From: an uncultured Lachnospiraceae bacterium
GTDB lineage: Bacteria; Bacillota; Clostridia; Lachnospirales; Lachnospiraceae
DNA: 64,000 nucleotides
Direction: 5' to 3'
NCBI GenBank assembly: GCA_900317585.1
Contig: ONHG01000019.1
Location: 1-64,000 of the forward strand
Shown here: positions 50,208 to 59,298 of the stretch, piece after piece
How the letters are laid out: each line of letters starts with the position of its first letter
How positions within the stretch are numbered: position 1 is the first letter of the stretch
Notes under the pieces: model-generated
The model's input: only the letters and a program-made list of their open reading frames with translations
Database searches by the model: none
Told to the model about the DNA's origin: nothing
Translations under genes and position numbers: made by a program

Positions 50208-50996
50208 ATGAATATTTTAGACCAGCTTGCAGAATATTCAAGGCTTCGCGTGGCAGAGGACAAGAAAAAAATAAGCCTTGATGAAATAAAAAATATCGCG
50301 ATTCAGACGAAAAACGAAAAGCTTTGTGATTTTGCATTTGAAAAAGCACTCAAAAAGGATGGCTTGAGCTTCATATGCGAGTGCAAGAAGGCTTCGCCGT
50401 CAAAGGGGCTTATAGAGCCGGATTTCAGATATCTTGAAATCGCAAGGGAATACGAGGCGGCAGGTGCGGATTGCATCTCGGTACTGACAGAGCCAAAGTG
50501 GTTTTTAGGCTCGGATGAGTATCTTAAGGAGATTGCAAAAACGGTTTCGATTCCGTGCATCCGAAAAGATTTTACGGTCGATGAATATCAGATATATCAG
50601 GCAAAGACACTCGGTGCCGCTGCGGTGCTTTTAATCTGCTCTATACTGTCAGATGTGCAGCTTGGTGAATACATAAAAATCTGTGACAGCCTTGGCATAA
50701 GCGCCCTTGTGGAGATACACAATGAAAAAGAGGCAGGGATGGCGGTAAGAGCCGGTGCCAGAATAATAGGTGTCAACAACCGCAATCTGAAGGATTTTAC
50801 AGTTGATACAGCTAACAGCAAAAAGCTGCGCGACCTGATTCCCGATGACATCATATTTGTATCGGAAAGCGGTGTAAAGAGCACAGACGATATCAGGGCA
50901 ATACGTGAAATCGGAGCTGACGCAGTGCTTATCGGAGAGACGCTGATGAGAGCGGACGACAAAAAGGCTAAGCTTGATGAATTGCGATTAAGCTAA
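50208..50996 (+). CDS. trpC: Indole-3-glycerol phosphate synthase
   Basis: A 262-residue TIM-barrel enzyme making indole-glycerol phosphate. It shows [19 protein letters not shown] (catalytic Lys strand, about 56-74), [57 protein letters not shown] and [31 protein letters not shown]. The next step upstream in the pathway, PRA isomerase (TrpF), is not fused to it and not encoded elsewhere in the window. Confidence 0.96.
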   Translation: MNILDQLAEYSRLRVAEDKKKISLDEIKNIAIQTKNEKLCDFAFEKALKKDGLSFICECKKASPSKGLIEPDFRYLEIAREYEAAGADCISVLTEPKWFLGSDEYLKEIAKTVSIPCIRKDFTVDEYQIYQAKTLGAAAVLLICSILSDVQLGEYIKICDSLGISALVEIHNEKEAGMAVRAGARIIGVNNRNLKDFTVDTANSKKLRDLIPDDIIFVSESGVKSTDDIRAIREIGADAVLIGETLMRADDKKAKLDELRLS

Positions 50997-51035
50997 TAGA
51001 GATATATAAGTATCTTCATGGTTTTAAGAATATCT

Positions 51036-51052
51036 GTAACTATTCAGTACAG
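51036..51052. repeat. Single end of repeat family A
   Basis: GTAACTATTCAGTACAG matches one terminal repeat of the MITE-like element, 43 bp before trpB. The rest of the element is absent. Confidence 0.6.
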
Positions 51053-51094
51053 AAAACAAAATATTTACAAATATACATCAGAAGGGAAAACATC

Positions 51095-52285
51095 ATGACA
51101 AATCCAAACGGAAGATTTGGTATTCACGGAGGACAGTACATTCCTGAAACCCTCATGAATGCCGTTAAAGAATTAGAAGAAGCATACAATTATTACAAAA
51201 ACGATCCTGAATTTAACAGAGAGCTCACAGAGCTTCTCAACGATTATGCAGGAAGACCATCGAGACTGTACTACGCAGAAAAGATGACAAAGGATCTCGG
51301 TGGAGCAAAAATATACCTTAAAAGAGAGGATTTAAACCATACAGGAGCCCACAAGATCAACAACGTATTAGGTCAGGCACTTCTTGCAAAGAAAATGGGC
51401 AAAACCCGACTGATAGCTGAGACCGGAGCCGGTCAGCACGGCGTGGCAACAGCAACGGCCGCAGCCCTTATGGGTATGGAATGTGTTGTATTCATGGGCG
51501 AGGAGGACACAAAGCGTCAGGCGCTCAATGTATACCGCATGCGTCTGCTCGGAGCAGAGGTTATCCCGGTTACATCAGGCACAGCCACATTAAAGGATGC
51601 CGTATCGGAGGCAATGAGAGAGTGGACCAAGAGAATTTCGGACACACATTACTGCCTTGGCTCGGTTATGGGACCACATCCGTTCCCTACCATCGTAAGA
51701 GATTTCCAGGCGGTCATCTCAAAGGAAATCAAGGAGCAGATGCTTGAAAAGGAGCACAGACTGCCTGATGCGGTTATCGCATGTGTGGGCGGCGGCTCAA
51801 ATGCCATTGGAAGCTTTTACAACTTCATAGAGGATGAGGGCGTAGAGCTCATCGGCTGCGAGGCAGCAGGAAGAGGAATAGATACCTTTGAGACTGCGGC
51901 TACAGTAAATACAGGCCGTCTTGGTATCTTCCACGGCATGAAGTCATATTTCTGTCAGGATAAATACGGACAGATTGCTCCGGTTTATTCAATTTCTGCA
52001 GGACTTGACTATCCGGGAGTCGGACCGGAGCACGCATATCTGCACGATATCGGAAGAGCGCAGTATGTACCTGTAACAGATGATGAAGCGGTAAATGCTT
52101 TTGAATACCTCGCAAAGACAGAGGGAATCATCCCTGCAATCGAGTCCTCACATGCAGTGGCATATGCCATGAAGCTGGCGCCTACAATGGACAAGGACAA
52201 GATAATCGTTGTTACTGTTTCAGGAAGAGGCGACAAGGACTGCGCGGCAATAGCAAGATACAGAGGGGAGAATATTTATGAGTAA
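51095..52285 (+). CDS. trpB: Tryptophan synthase beta chain
   Basis: A 396-residue PLP enzyme that condenses indole with serine. The PLP lysine is in [20 protein letters not shown] (Lys near 86), with [37 protein letters not shown] (phosphate loop) and [20 protein letters not shown] typical of TrpB1. RBS AGAAGGGA. It overlaps trpA by eight bases. A family A repeat end sits in the 98-bp gap upstream. Confidence 0.97.
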   Translation: MTNPNGRFGIHGGQYIPETLMNAVKELEEAYNYYKNDPEFNRELTELLNDYAGRPSRLYYAEKMTKDLGGAKIYLKREDLNHTGAHKINNVLGQALLAKKMGKTRLIAETGAGQHGVATATAAALMGMECVVFMGEEDTKRQALNVYRMRLLGAEVIPVTSGTATLKDAVSEAMREWTKRISDTHYCLGSVMGPHPFPTIVRDFQAVISKEIKEQMLEKEHRLPDAVIACVGGGSNAIGSFYNFIEDEGVELIGCEAAGRGIDTFETAATVNTGRLGIFHGMKSYFCQDKYGQIAPVYSISAGLDYPGVGPEHAYLHDIGRAQYVPVTDDEAVNAFEYLAKTEGIIPAIESSHAVAYAMKLAPTMDKDKIIVVTVSGRGDKDCAAIARYRGENIYE

Positions 52286-53045
52286 GATAAGAAGTGCGTT
52301 TGAAAACGGCAAGGCATTTATACCATTTATCACATGTGGTGATCCAAATTTAGAGACAACTGCAAAAATCGTAAGAGAAGCAGTTGCAAACGGAGCAGAC
52401 CTTATAGAGCTTGGAATTCCATTCTCTGATCCTACAGCAGAGGGACCTGTAATCCAGGGCGCCAACATAAAGGCGCTTGCAGCCGGAGTTACAACAGACA
52501 AGGTTTTTGACCTTGTGAGAGATTTGAGAAAAGATGTCACAATTCCTATGGTTTTCATGACATATGCAAACGTGGTTTACTCTTACGGCGCAGAAAATTT
52601 TATCAGTACATGTAAGGAAATAGGCATTGACGGACTCATTCTGCCGGATATCCCATATGAGGAAAAGGAAGAGTTTTTACCACTCTGCGAGAAATATGAT
52701 GTGGACCTTATTTCATTTATCGCACCTACATCAAAGGATCGTATTGCGATGATAGCAAAGGAGGCAACCGGCTTCATCTATGTGATTTCAAGCCTAGGAG
52801 TCACCGGTACAAGAAGCGAGATTAAGACAGATCTGGCTTCAATAGTCAAGGTCATCAGAGAAAACACAGATGTGCCATGTGCTATAGGCTTTGGTATTTC
52901 AACACCCAAGCAGGCAAAGAAGATGGCTGATATCTCGGATGGTGCCATTGTGGGCTCTGCCATCATCAAGATAATCGATGAGTATGGTGAGGCTTCACCA
53001 AAGTATGTCGGTGAGTATGTTAAAGCAATGAAGGATGCGCTGTAA
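52278..53045 (+). CDS. trpA: Tryptophan synthase alpha chain
   Basis: A 255-residue TIM barrel that cleaves indole-glycerol phosphate. The opening [20 protein letters not shown] has the family 'PFi..GdP', and [20 protein letters not shown] contains the catalytic Glu (about 47-49). The catalytic Asp lies in [17 protein letters not shown], and [17 protein letters not shown] and [16 protein letters not shown] bind phosphate. It overlaps trpB by eight bases, giving coupling. A short GGGTCAAAA hairpin follows. Confidence 0.97.
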   Translation: MSKIRSAFENGKAFIPFITCGDPNLETTAKIVREAVANGADLIELGIPFSDPTAEGPVIQGANIKALAAGVTTDKVFDLVRDLRKDVTIPMVFMTYANVVYSYGAENFISTCKEIGIDGLILPDIPYEEKEEFLPLCEKYDVDLISFIAPTSKDRIAMIAKEATGFIYVISSLGVTGTRSEIKTDLASIVKVIRENTDVPCAIGFGISTPKQAKKMADISDGAIVGSAIIKIIDEYGEASPKYVGEYVKAMKDAL

Positions 53046-53097
53046 TTTGTATTGACCGCTTGACAAAATTATTGGTTAATTCATAATAGTGATATGA

Positions 53098-53119
53098 GGG
53101 TCAAAAGGTATTTTGACCC
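53098..53119. repeat. Minimal form of repeat family C
   Basis: GGGTCAAAA / TTTTGACCC with a four-base loop GGTA. It is the stem of family C without its inner palindromes. TTTAAT follows, so it may work as a weak trp operon terminator. Confidence 0.6.
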
Positions 53120-53185
53120 TTTAATCATAATAGTAAAAGGATGCAGATTTGCAAATATGATGAGAATTAACGTGGAGATACAATA

Positions 53186-53854
53186 ATGCAGGAAAATGAG
53201 AAAGACAAAAGATTAGAAAAACAGCTTGATTTCATCAGAGAAATCGACAAGGAAAAGGAGATATTCCGCCAGACTTATTTAGCCGATGCAAGCCGCAAGG
53301 AAAATGATGCGGAGCATGCCTGGCATATGGCTATCATGACCATGCTCTTGAGCGAGTATGCCAATGAGAAGATAGACGTGCTAAAGACAGTAGGAATGCT
53401 TTTGATACACGACATAGTAGAGATTGACGCAGGAGACACATATGCCTATGATGAGGCAGGCAAGGCCACACAGCATGAGCGTGAGCAGAAGGCAGCGGAG
53501 CGTATATACGGACTCTTGCCAAAGGAACAGGGCGAGCCGCTTTTAAAGCTGTGGGAGGAATTTGAGGCGCAGCAGACACCGGAAGCCAGATTTGCCCACA
53601 CCATGGACAATATACAGCCAATGCTCCTAAACGATGCGTCGGGAGGGCTTTCATGGCGTGAGCACAGTGTAAAGCTGTCGCAGATACTCGGCAGAAATAA
53701 GTGCACAGCACTTGGCTCAGAGAAAATCTGGGATTATGCATTTAACAATATACTGAAAAAGCATGTTGAGAGCGGAAACATCATAGATGATGAGGGCGTC
53801 TTCTCTGTGGAAGCCGGTGCGTGTGCAAAAGCCAGCGAGCGTAATGGACGGTAA
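53186..53854 (+). CDS. HD-domain phosphohydrolase (YfbR/HDDC2-like)
   Basis: A 222-residue metal-dependent hydrolase. The HD signature is RKENDAEHAWHMAIMTMLLS (first His, about 36-55) and MLLIHDIVEIDAGDTYAYDE (HD, about 72-91), with the last Asp in FAHTMDNIQPMLLND. Such proteins are 5'-deoxynucleotidases; the exact nucleotide is not given by sequence. There is no strong RBS (GTGGAGATACAATA). It stands between trpA and thrH. Confidence 0.88.
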   Translation: MQENEKDKRLEKQLDFIREIDKEKEIFRQTYLADASRKENDAEHAWHMAIMTMLLSEYANEKIDVLKTVGMLLIHDIVEIDAGDTYAYDEAGKATQHEREQKAAERIYGLLPKEQGEPLLKLWEEFEAQQTPEARFAHTMDNIQPMLLNDASGGLSWREHSVKLSQILGRNKCTALGSEKIWDYAFNNILKKHVESGNIIDDEGVFSVEAGACAKASERNGR

Positions 53855-54051
53855 TAATGATTTACTGAAAAATCCTTTGAAAAATCACGTATAATTCTAT
53901 TGTAGACAGTCGTCTTGTATGATATACTTTATTGGATTAAATCGGTGAACTATAAATCAAATGTAATTATTCAAGGTGGCTCGAATTGTTACATGACAAT
54001 TATATTGAGCTTCATCGAAATCCACAGAATAAAACACACGGAGGAATCAAA

Positions 54052-54651
54052 ATGAATATTGTATGCTTAGACCTTGAGGGAGTATTGGTACCTGAAATCT
54101 GGATTGCATTTGCAAAGGAGACAGGCATTCCTGAGCTTGAAAAGACAACAAGAGATGAGCCTGATTATGATAAGCTCATGAACTATAGAATAAATATTTT
54201 AAAGGAGCACGGACTCGGATTAAAAGAAATCCAGGAGACAATCGCAAAGATAGATCCAATGCCTGGCGCAAAGGAGTTTTTGGATGAGCTTCGTTCAATC
54301 ACACAGGTAATCATCATCAGTGATACATTTTCACAGTTTGCAGGTCCGCTCATGAAGAAGCTCGGCTGGCCGACAATCTTTTGTAACGAGCTTGAGGTTG
54401 CTGAAGATGGCGAGATTACAGGCTTTAGAATGAGATGTGAGCAGTCAAAGCTTACAACTGTAAAGGCACTGCAGTCTATCGGATACGATACCATCGCAAG
54501 CGGTGACAGCCACAACGATTTAGGCATGATACAGGCCAGCAAGGCAGGTTTCCTTTTCAGAAGCACAGATGCCATCAAGAAGGACTACCCTGAGCTTCCT
54601 GCATATGAGACATATGATGAGCTGCTTGCAGCGATTAAAGCAGCATTATGA
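54052..54651 (+). CDS. thrH: Phosphoserine phosphatase / homoserine phosphotransferase
   Basis: A 199-residue HAD-superfamily protein. ThrH is marked by the opening CLDLEGVLVPEIWIAFAKET, where the second acidic residue is Glu (DxE) instead of the usual DxD. Then come RSITQVIIISDTFSQFAGPL (motif II Ser/Thr), the Lys motif and ASGDSHNDLGMIQASKAGFL (motif IV). Members dephosphorylate phosphoserine and can pass phosphate to homoserine. I use the ATG at 54052 with GGAGG six bases upstream; the frame runs 22 codons farther without RBS. Confidence 0.93.
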   Translation: MNIVCLDLEGVLVPEIWIAFAKETGIPELEKTTRDEPDYDKLMNYRINILKEHGLGLKEIQETIAKIDPMPGAKEFLDELRSITQVIIISDTFSQFAGPLMKKLGWPTIFCNELEVAEDGEITGFRMRCEQSKLTTVKALQSIGYDTIASGDSHNDLGMIQASKAGFLFRSTDAIKKDYPELPAYETYDELLAAIKAAL

Positions 54652-54656
54652 TTAAA

Positions 54657-54800
54657 GGGTCAAAAGGTATCATCGATGCATGCTTGCATGCAATTCGATG
54701 TATACCTTAGTGACCCGCACTACACCGAGAAAGTAGCAATTTGGAGGTGTAGTCAGATTACGGGAATGCGTAGCATGTAGTAATCTGATTAATCATAAAT
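54657..54800. repeat. Repeat family C, copy 2, with downstream module
   Basis: Hairpin GGGTCAAAAGGTAT / ATACCTTAGTGACCC with the same inner GCATGC core as copy 1, then ACTACACCGAGAAAGTAGCAATTT, GAGGTGTAG and AGATTAC ... GTAATCT, ending TAATCTGATTAATCATAAAT. The two ACTACACC / GGTGTAG pieces can pair. Confidence 0.8.
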
Positions 54801-54814
54801 ATAGTTGAAAAAAG

Positions 54815-54870
54815 CTTCCCACATGATATTTTGGAGTGGATACATCCACCTGTACATGTGGGAAGTTTCT
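54815..54870 (+). terminator. Hairpin CTTCCCACATG / CATGTGGGAAG
   Basis: Eleven-bp arms (54815-54825 with 54855-54865) enclose a small TGGAT / ATCCA stem, and TTTCTATAT follows. It may terminate the thrH transcript. Confidence 0.55.
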
Positions 54871-54916
54871 ATATATTTATGTCATGCAAAATCATATGAA
54901 AGAAGGTAGAGTGAAG

Positions 54917-55114
54917 ATGTATACAGTAACACACATATATGAGGCTGATTTTGGCTGTGAGGAAAGAGCAGACGGCGCAAAAGCAAAATGCGTGGTTTAT
55001 CTCGAGGACGAAAACGGCAGAAAGCGTCATGTAGAGGTTGAGGATGAATGGCTTACGGCAAATGGGATAGAAGAGGGAAGCAGCTGGAAAGAAAATATCA
55101 CAGATGAAGCCTGA
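54917..55114 (+). CDS. Small conserved protein, 65 residues
   Basis: A short protein with strands MYTVTHIYEADFGCEERADG and AKAKCVVYLEDENGRKRHVE and an acidic end EDEWLTANGIEEGSSWKENI. I recall similar short proteins in Lachnospiraceae but no function. Start is ambiguous between ATG 54917 (AAGGT ten bases upstream) and GTG 54911. It lies just before the metal-efflux cassette, but the promoter at 55187 separates them. Confidence 0.6.
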   Translation: MYTVTHIYEADFGCEERADGAKAKCVVYLEDENGRKRHVEVEDEWLTANGIEEGSSWKENITDEA

Positions 55115-55186
55115 ATCATAAACTATGAGATTAATTATGTGATTAGAGTATGTGAATAAATTTTTTGTTTAGATGCACATTGTGTA

Positions 55187-55214
55187 TTGACAACAGTACA
55201 AAAGGTGATATAAT
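55187..55214 (+). promoter_or_regulatory. Promoter of the HMA-P1B metal-efflux genes
   Basis: TTGACA at 55187-55192, 16 bases, TATAAT at 55209-55214. Both boxes are perfect. Confidence 0.85.
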
Positions 55215-55220
55215 AAAAAC

Positions 55221-55246
55221 AACATATGAACAATCATTCATATGTT
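55221..55246. promoter_or_regulatory. ArsR/SmtB-type operator
   Basis: Perfect 10-bp arms AACATATGAA / TTCATATGTT with a six-base spacer CAATCA, immediately downstream of the -10 box. It closely resembles the ATATGAAC...TTCATAT sites bound by SmtB/CzrA-type sensors, so the ArsR protein at 58097 is the natural candidate repressor. Confidence 0.8.
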
Positions 55247-55301
55247 CAATAAAAAACGTACAGTAAAACAAATAATTCATGAAAATAAGGAGAACACCAC
55301 T

Positions 55302-55520
55302 ATGAAGAAGACTTACAAAATCGATGTAGACTGCGCTAACTGCGCCAACAAGATGGAGGATGCCGCAAAGAATACAGCAGGTGTAAAGGATGCTACAGTC
55401 AATTTCATGACACTCAAGATGAGCGTTGAGTTTGAAGAGGGACAGGATGCAAAGGCGGTTATGCAGGAGGTTCTTAAGAACTGTAAAAAGGTAGAGGACG
55501 ACTGCGAGATTTTCTTATAA
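55302..55520 (+). CDS. Heavy-metal-associated (HMA) domain protein
   Basis: A 72-residue ferredoxin-like protein. The metal site is DVDCANCANKMEDAAKN (CxxC, with Cys near 11 and 14; 'CANCA' instead of the copper MxCxxC), then GVKDATVNFMTLKMSVEFEE and VLKNCKKVEDDCEIFL, with an extra Cys pair near the end. It likely hands Zn/Cd/Pb to the ATPase next to it. Free-standing HMA units ahead of an ATPase that lacks its own are a common split arrangement. RBS AAGGAG. Confidence 0.9.
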   Translation: MKKTYKIDVDCANCANKMEDAAKNTAGVKDATVNFMTLKMSVEFEEGQDAKAVMQEVLKNCKKVEDDCEIFL

Positions 55521-55616
55521 ATTGCCGGGCACAGGAATGACAAACGATATTATTTCAATGCCTGCGCTATAGTAAGGGTGATTATTAAGAGATTATAATG
55601 AATGGAGCTATGGCGT

Positions 55617-57500
55617 ATGAATAAAAAGCAGAAAAAAGTACTTGCGCGTATCATAATCGCAGCGGTACTCATGATTATATTACATTTCATACCGGTTAAG
55701 GGAATTATCAGGTTCCTGCTTTACATGGTGCCTTATCTGGTTATAGGATACGATATCCTGAAAAAAGCATTTAAGGGAATCAAAAACAAGCAGGTATTTG
55801 ATGAAAACTTCCTGATGGCGGTTGCCACTGTAGGGGCGATAGCGGTTGCACTTTATGAGAATGGTGACTATACAGAGGCTATAGCCGTTATGCTCTTCTA
55901 CCAGATAGGAGAGCTGTTTCAGAGCTATGCAGTCGGAAAGAGCCGTAAGAATATCAGCGAGCTCATGGACATCAGACCTGACTATGCCAATATTGAGGTG
56001 GACGGAAAGCTCACCCAGGTTGACCCTGATGAGGTTGCTATCGGCTCAGTAATCGTGGTACAGCCCGGAGAAAAGGTTCCTATTGATGGCGTGATAGTTG
56101 AGGGCTCATCTACATTAAACACCAGCGCGCTTACAGGTGAGAGCGTGCCGAGGGATGCAAAATGCGGTGATGAGATAATCAGCGGATGCATCAATATGTC
56201 CGGTGTTTTAAAGATTAAAACCACCAAAGAGTTTGGCGAATCAACGGTTTCAAAGATACTTGACCTCGTTGAAAATTCAAGCTCAAAGAAATCAAAATCA
56301 GAAAACTTCATATCAAAATTTGCCAGGTATTACACTCCGGCAGTCTGCTACAGTGCACTTGCACTTGCGATACTGCCACCGCTTGTCAGAATACTTTTCA
56401 TGTCAGCCGCACCACAGTGGGGCAGCTGGATATACAGGGCACTTACCTTCCTTGTAATAAGCTGTCCGTGCGCGCTGGTCATCAGTATTCCGCTCAGCTT
56501 TTTTGCAGGAATCGGAGGCGCCAGCCGCGAGGGTGTTCTTGTAAAGGGCTCAAACTATCTTGAGACCTTATCACAGACCAGATACGTTGTATTTGACAAG
56601 ACCGGCACCATGACAGAGGGCGTTTTCGAGGTGGCAGGAGTCTACGACAATACGCTCGATAGAGAAAAGGTGCTCGAGTACGCAGCACTTGCAGAGAGCA
56701 GCTCATCGCATCCAATCAGCAGGAGCTTACAGAAGGCATATGGAAAGGAAATCGACAGAACCCGCGTGACAGAAGTTGAGGAAATCAGTGGCCACGGAAT
56801 CACTGCAAAGGTAGATGGCGTATCTGTAGCGGCAGGAAACTACAAGCTTATGAAAAAGCTGGGCTTAAGCTACAGTGAAACTGACAAGGTCGGCACCATA
56901 GTCCATATCGCAATAGACGGCAGCTATGAGGGCTATATCCTTATCTCAGATAAGATAAAACCAACCTCAGCGGCAGCAATAAAGGCATTGAAAAAAGCCG
57001 GAATAAAAGGTACAATAATGCTTACAGGCGATTCAAGGACAGTAGCCGACTCAGTAGCGGCAGAGCTGGGAATTGATGAAGTATACAGTGAGCTTTTACC
57101 GGGCGATAAAGTGGCAAAGGTGGAGGAACTGCTTGCAAGAAAGGGCAGCAAAGAAAAGCTCGCCTTCGTCGGAGACGGAATCAACGATGCACCGGTGCTC
57201 TCAAGAGCAGATATCGGAATTGCAATGGGCGCCATGGGCTCAGATGCAGCAATCGAAGCCGCAGATATCGTCCTCATGGATGATGATCCGCTAAAGATAG
57301 CAAAAGCAATAAAAATATCGCGCAAATGCCTGCGAATAGTATATGAAAACACATACTTCGCAATAGGCATCAAGCTGATCTGCCTCGTGCTCGGAGCAGT
57401 CGGAATAGCCAATATGTGGCTCGCAATATTTGCAGATGTAGGAGTAATGGTGATCGCAGTGCTAAATGCAATCCGCGCATTATTCGTACACAAGCTCTAA
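55617..57500 (+). CDS. Heavy-metal-translocating P1B-type ATPase (Zn/Cd/Pb class)
   Basis: A 627-residue membrane pump without an N-terminal HMA domain. Metal-site helix: FLVISCPCALVISIPLS (CPC, about 281-297). Phosphorylation loop: VFDKTGTMTEGVF (Asp near 328). Other motifs are ALTGESVPRDAK (actuator TGES), SSSHPISRSLQKAYG (SHP/HP), IMLTGDSRTVADSVA, GDGINDAPVLSRADIGIAMG and the final helix IFADVGVMVIAVLNAIRALF. The CPC plus Asp-type last helices fit the Zn/Cd/Pb group (ZntA/CadA/ZosA). It exports toxic metal from the cytoplasm. The ATG at 55617 has GGAG nine bases upstream; an ATG five codons earlier is possible. Confidence 0.95.
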   Translation: MNKKQKKVLARIIIAAVLMIILHFIPVKGIIRFLLYMVPYLVIGYDILKKAFKGIKNKQVFDENFLMAVATVGAIAVALYENGDYTEAIAVMLFYQIGELFQSYAVGKSRKNISELMDIRPDYANIEVDGKLTQVDPDEVAIGSVIVVQPGEKVPIDGVIVEGSSTLNTSALTGESVPRDAKCGDEIISGCINMSGVLKIKTTKEFGESTVSKILDLVENSSSKKSKSENFISKFARYYTPAVCYSALALAILPPLVRILFMSAAPQWGSWIYRALTFLVISCPCALVISIPLSFFAGIGGASREGVLVKGSNYLETLSQTRYVVFDKTGTMTEGVFEVAGVYDNTLDREKVLEYAALAESSSSHPISRSLQKAYGKEIDRTRVTEVEEISGHGITAKVDGVSVAAGNYKLMKKLGLSYSETDKVGTIVHIAIDGSYEGYILISDKIKPTSAAAIKALKKAGIKGTIMLTGDSRTVADSVAAELGIDEVYSELLPGDKVAKVEELLARKGSKEKLAFVGDGINDAPVLSRADIGIAMGAMGSDAAIEAADIVLMDDDPLKIAKAIKISRKCLRIVYENTYFAIGIKLICLVLGAVGIANMWLAIFADVGVMVIAVLNAIRALFVHKL

Positions 57501-57608
57501 ATGCATAGAGCCCAAAAAGCAGATATCAAAGCATGATGAAACTACTATATAAAAAATACCAGACAGAATGCACCCAAGAGGTGCACTCTGTCTTTCGCGT
57601 ATAAAGAA

Positions 57609-57639
57609 GTTACTGTTCACACGAAAGTGTGACAGTAAC
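57609..57639. repeat. Repeat family B hairpin
   Basis: GTTACTGTTCACAC / GTGTGACAGTAAC with loop GAAA, the tightest copy of this family. Confidence 0.8.
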
Positions 57640-57722
57640 AAAAGACAATTAAACGGCAATAGCTAATAAACAAAAGCTAAGTAAATTCCTGCAGTGCCCC
57701 CACACGCATCCGGACCAGCCCC

Positions 57723-57749
57723 GTAACTGCGAAGGCACTGAGCAGTTAC
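57723..57749. repeat. Small hairpin related to family A end
   Basis: GTAACTGC / GCAGTTAC with loop GAAGGCACTGA. It parallels GTAACTGTTCAGTACCTTCACAGTTAC in the MITE-like element. Confidence 0.55.
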
Positions 57750-57798
57750 GCTCCCGCCAATACGACGCGTCAACACCCTTCAATGATCCAAAACCTAA

Positions 57799-58029
57799 GG
57801 GTGCTTGCAGAAATTGCATGTGACATCGCGAATATGGAGATATTTAGAGTCTGTTGGAATTATGTCAAAACGCAGCAATGTCCGTGCATGGACGCACGGA
57901 CAAGGCGTTAGCGCCACGGACGGCGCTAAAAGCCGGTTGCGTCCTATAGCCAAAACCTAAATCATAATTCCTACAGAGTCTTAATATCGAAATACTGAGC
58001 GAGGGCACATGCAATTTCTGCAAACACCC
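57799..58029. repeat. 231-bp imperfect inverted repeat upstream of arsR
   Basis: The outer arms are GGGTGCTTGCAGAAATTGCA.. (57799-57822) and its near complement (58006-58029). Inside follow AATATGGAGATATT / AATATCG..AATACT, AGAGTCTGT / ACAGAGTC, GGAATTATG / CATAATTCC, then inner TCCGTGC / GCACGGA and TTAGCGCC / GGCGCTAA stems. No frame is coding. It fits a long RNA hairpin or a MITE-like element in the gap of 596 bp between the ATPase and the sensor gene. Confidence 0.75.
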
Positions 58030-58096
58030 GCCCCATAGCCAATAAAGTAAAAATAACGCAAAAATAATGAAAGAATAACGCAGAAAGGACACCACC

Positions 58097-58465
58097 ATGA
58101 GCGAAAACATAAATGAACAGATAGAATGCTGCGACTGCAACGAAATCCACGAAGACCTTCTGAAAATAGTAAATGATACAATGCCGGAGGAAACCGAGCT
58201 CTACGACCTTGCAGAGCTTTTTAAGGTATTTGGCGACTCCACCCGGATCAGAATCCTCTTTGTGTTGTTTGAAGCGGAGGTATGCGTCTGCGACCTTGCA
58301 AAGGTGCTCAACATGACACAGTCCGCCATATCACACCAGCTTAGGATATTAAAGGCAAACAAGCTTGTAAACAGCAGACGTGAGGGCAAATCAGTGTTTT
58401 ATTCACTTGCCGACGGACATGTGCGCACAATCATTGCGCAGGGACGTGAGCATATCGAGGAATAA
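58097..58465 (+). CDS. ArsR/SmtB-family metal sensor
   Basis: A 122-residue winged-helix repressor. The metal site of helix alpha-3 shows FEAEVCVCDLAKVLNMTQSA (ExCxC, about 56-75), typical of CadC/CzrA-like Cd/Pb/Zn sensors. Recognition helix: QSAISHQLRILKANKLVNS. The C-terminal alpha-5 motif DGHVRTIIAQGREHIEE has the Asp/His and His/Glu pair that binds zinc. Its own N-terminus adds CCDCNEIHED. It most likely releases the operator at 55221-55246 when metal is bound, switching on the HMA protein and ATPase. RBS AAAGGACACCACC before the ATG. Confidence 0.92.
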   Translation: MSENINEQIECCDCNEIHEDLLKIVNDTMPEETELYDLAELFKVFGDSTRIRILFVLFEAEVCVCDLAKVLNMTQSAISHQLRILKANKLVNSRREGKSVFYSLADGHVRTIIAQGREHIEE

Positions 58466-58482
58466 TACAGGGAGGAATATAC

Positions 58483-59280
58483 GTGACAGAATTAGAAGAA
58501 TACTATAACAAATTCAACGAGGAAAAGCGCCTGAACAGCCGTCACGGCAGGGTAGAGTTTATCACCTCCATGAAGTATATACACGATTGTCTTGGCAGCT
58601 TGATGAATGAGAAGCAGCTTGATCTTCACTCACAAATTAAAATACTGGATGTAGGTGCGGGAACAGGCAGATATTCAGTGCCTCTTGCCGAGGAAGGCTA
58701 TGATGTGACAGCACTCGAGTTAGTTAAGCATAACCTCGGCAGACTGAAGCAAAAGAGCGATAAAGTAAAGGCATACCAGGGCAATGCCACAAGGCTTAAA
58801 AAGTTTGGAAACGATGAATTTGACCTCACACTCGTATTCGGACCTATGTATCATCTTAAATCGGCGGAGGAAAAGCTTGCCGCATTGAATGAGGCAAAAA
58901 GAGTGACAAAACCGGGCGGTTACATACTTGTAGCATACATTATGAATGAGTACAGCGTGATAACCTATGCCATAAAGGAGAAGCATATAAAAGAGGGCAT
59001 AGAGGGCGGAATGCTCGATGAGAGCTTCCATTGTACAGAAAAAGCTAATGATTTGTACAGTTTTGTCCGATTAGAAGATATAGAGGCATTAAACGCACAG
59101 GCAGCGCTTACACGCGAAAAGATAATAGCAGCCGATGGCGCGGCAAATTATATCAGGCCATTTTTGAATGCTCTTGACGAGGAAGAGTTTGATATGTTTG
59201 TACAGTATCATCTTTCAACATGTGAGAGAGCAGACCTGATGGGAGCAAGTGCGCACACGGTTGATATTCTAAGGGTGTGA
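58483..59280 (+). CDS. Class I SAM-dependent methyltransferase
   Basis: A 265-residue protein with a Rossmann SAM fold: HSQIKILDVGAGTGRYSVPL (motif I, about 48-67), YDVTALELVKHNLGRLKQ, then DEFDLTLVFGPMYHLKSAEE and LAALNEAKRVTKPGGYILVA (motif post-III). The substrate is not evident; the fold resembles small-molecule (possibly menaquinone-like or arsenite-type) enzymes only in general. It starts at a GTG (58483) with GGGAGG upstream, 17 bp after arsR's stop, so it probably shares its transcript. Confidence 0.88.
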   Translation: MTELEEYYNKFNEEKRLNSRHGRVEFITSMKYIHDCLGSLMNEKQLDLHSQIKILDVGAGTGRYSVPLAEEGYDVTALELVKHNLGRLKQKSDKVKAYQGNATRLKKFGNDEFDLTLVFGPMYHLKSAEEKLAALNEAKRVTKPGGYILVAYIMNEYSVITYAIKEKHIKEGIEGGMLDESFHCTEKANDLYSFVRLEDIEALNAQAALTREKIIAADGAANYIRPFLNALDEEEFDMFVQYHLSTCERADLMGASAHTVDILRV

Positions 59281-59298
59281 GGAATATGAGGAAAAATT

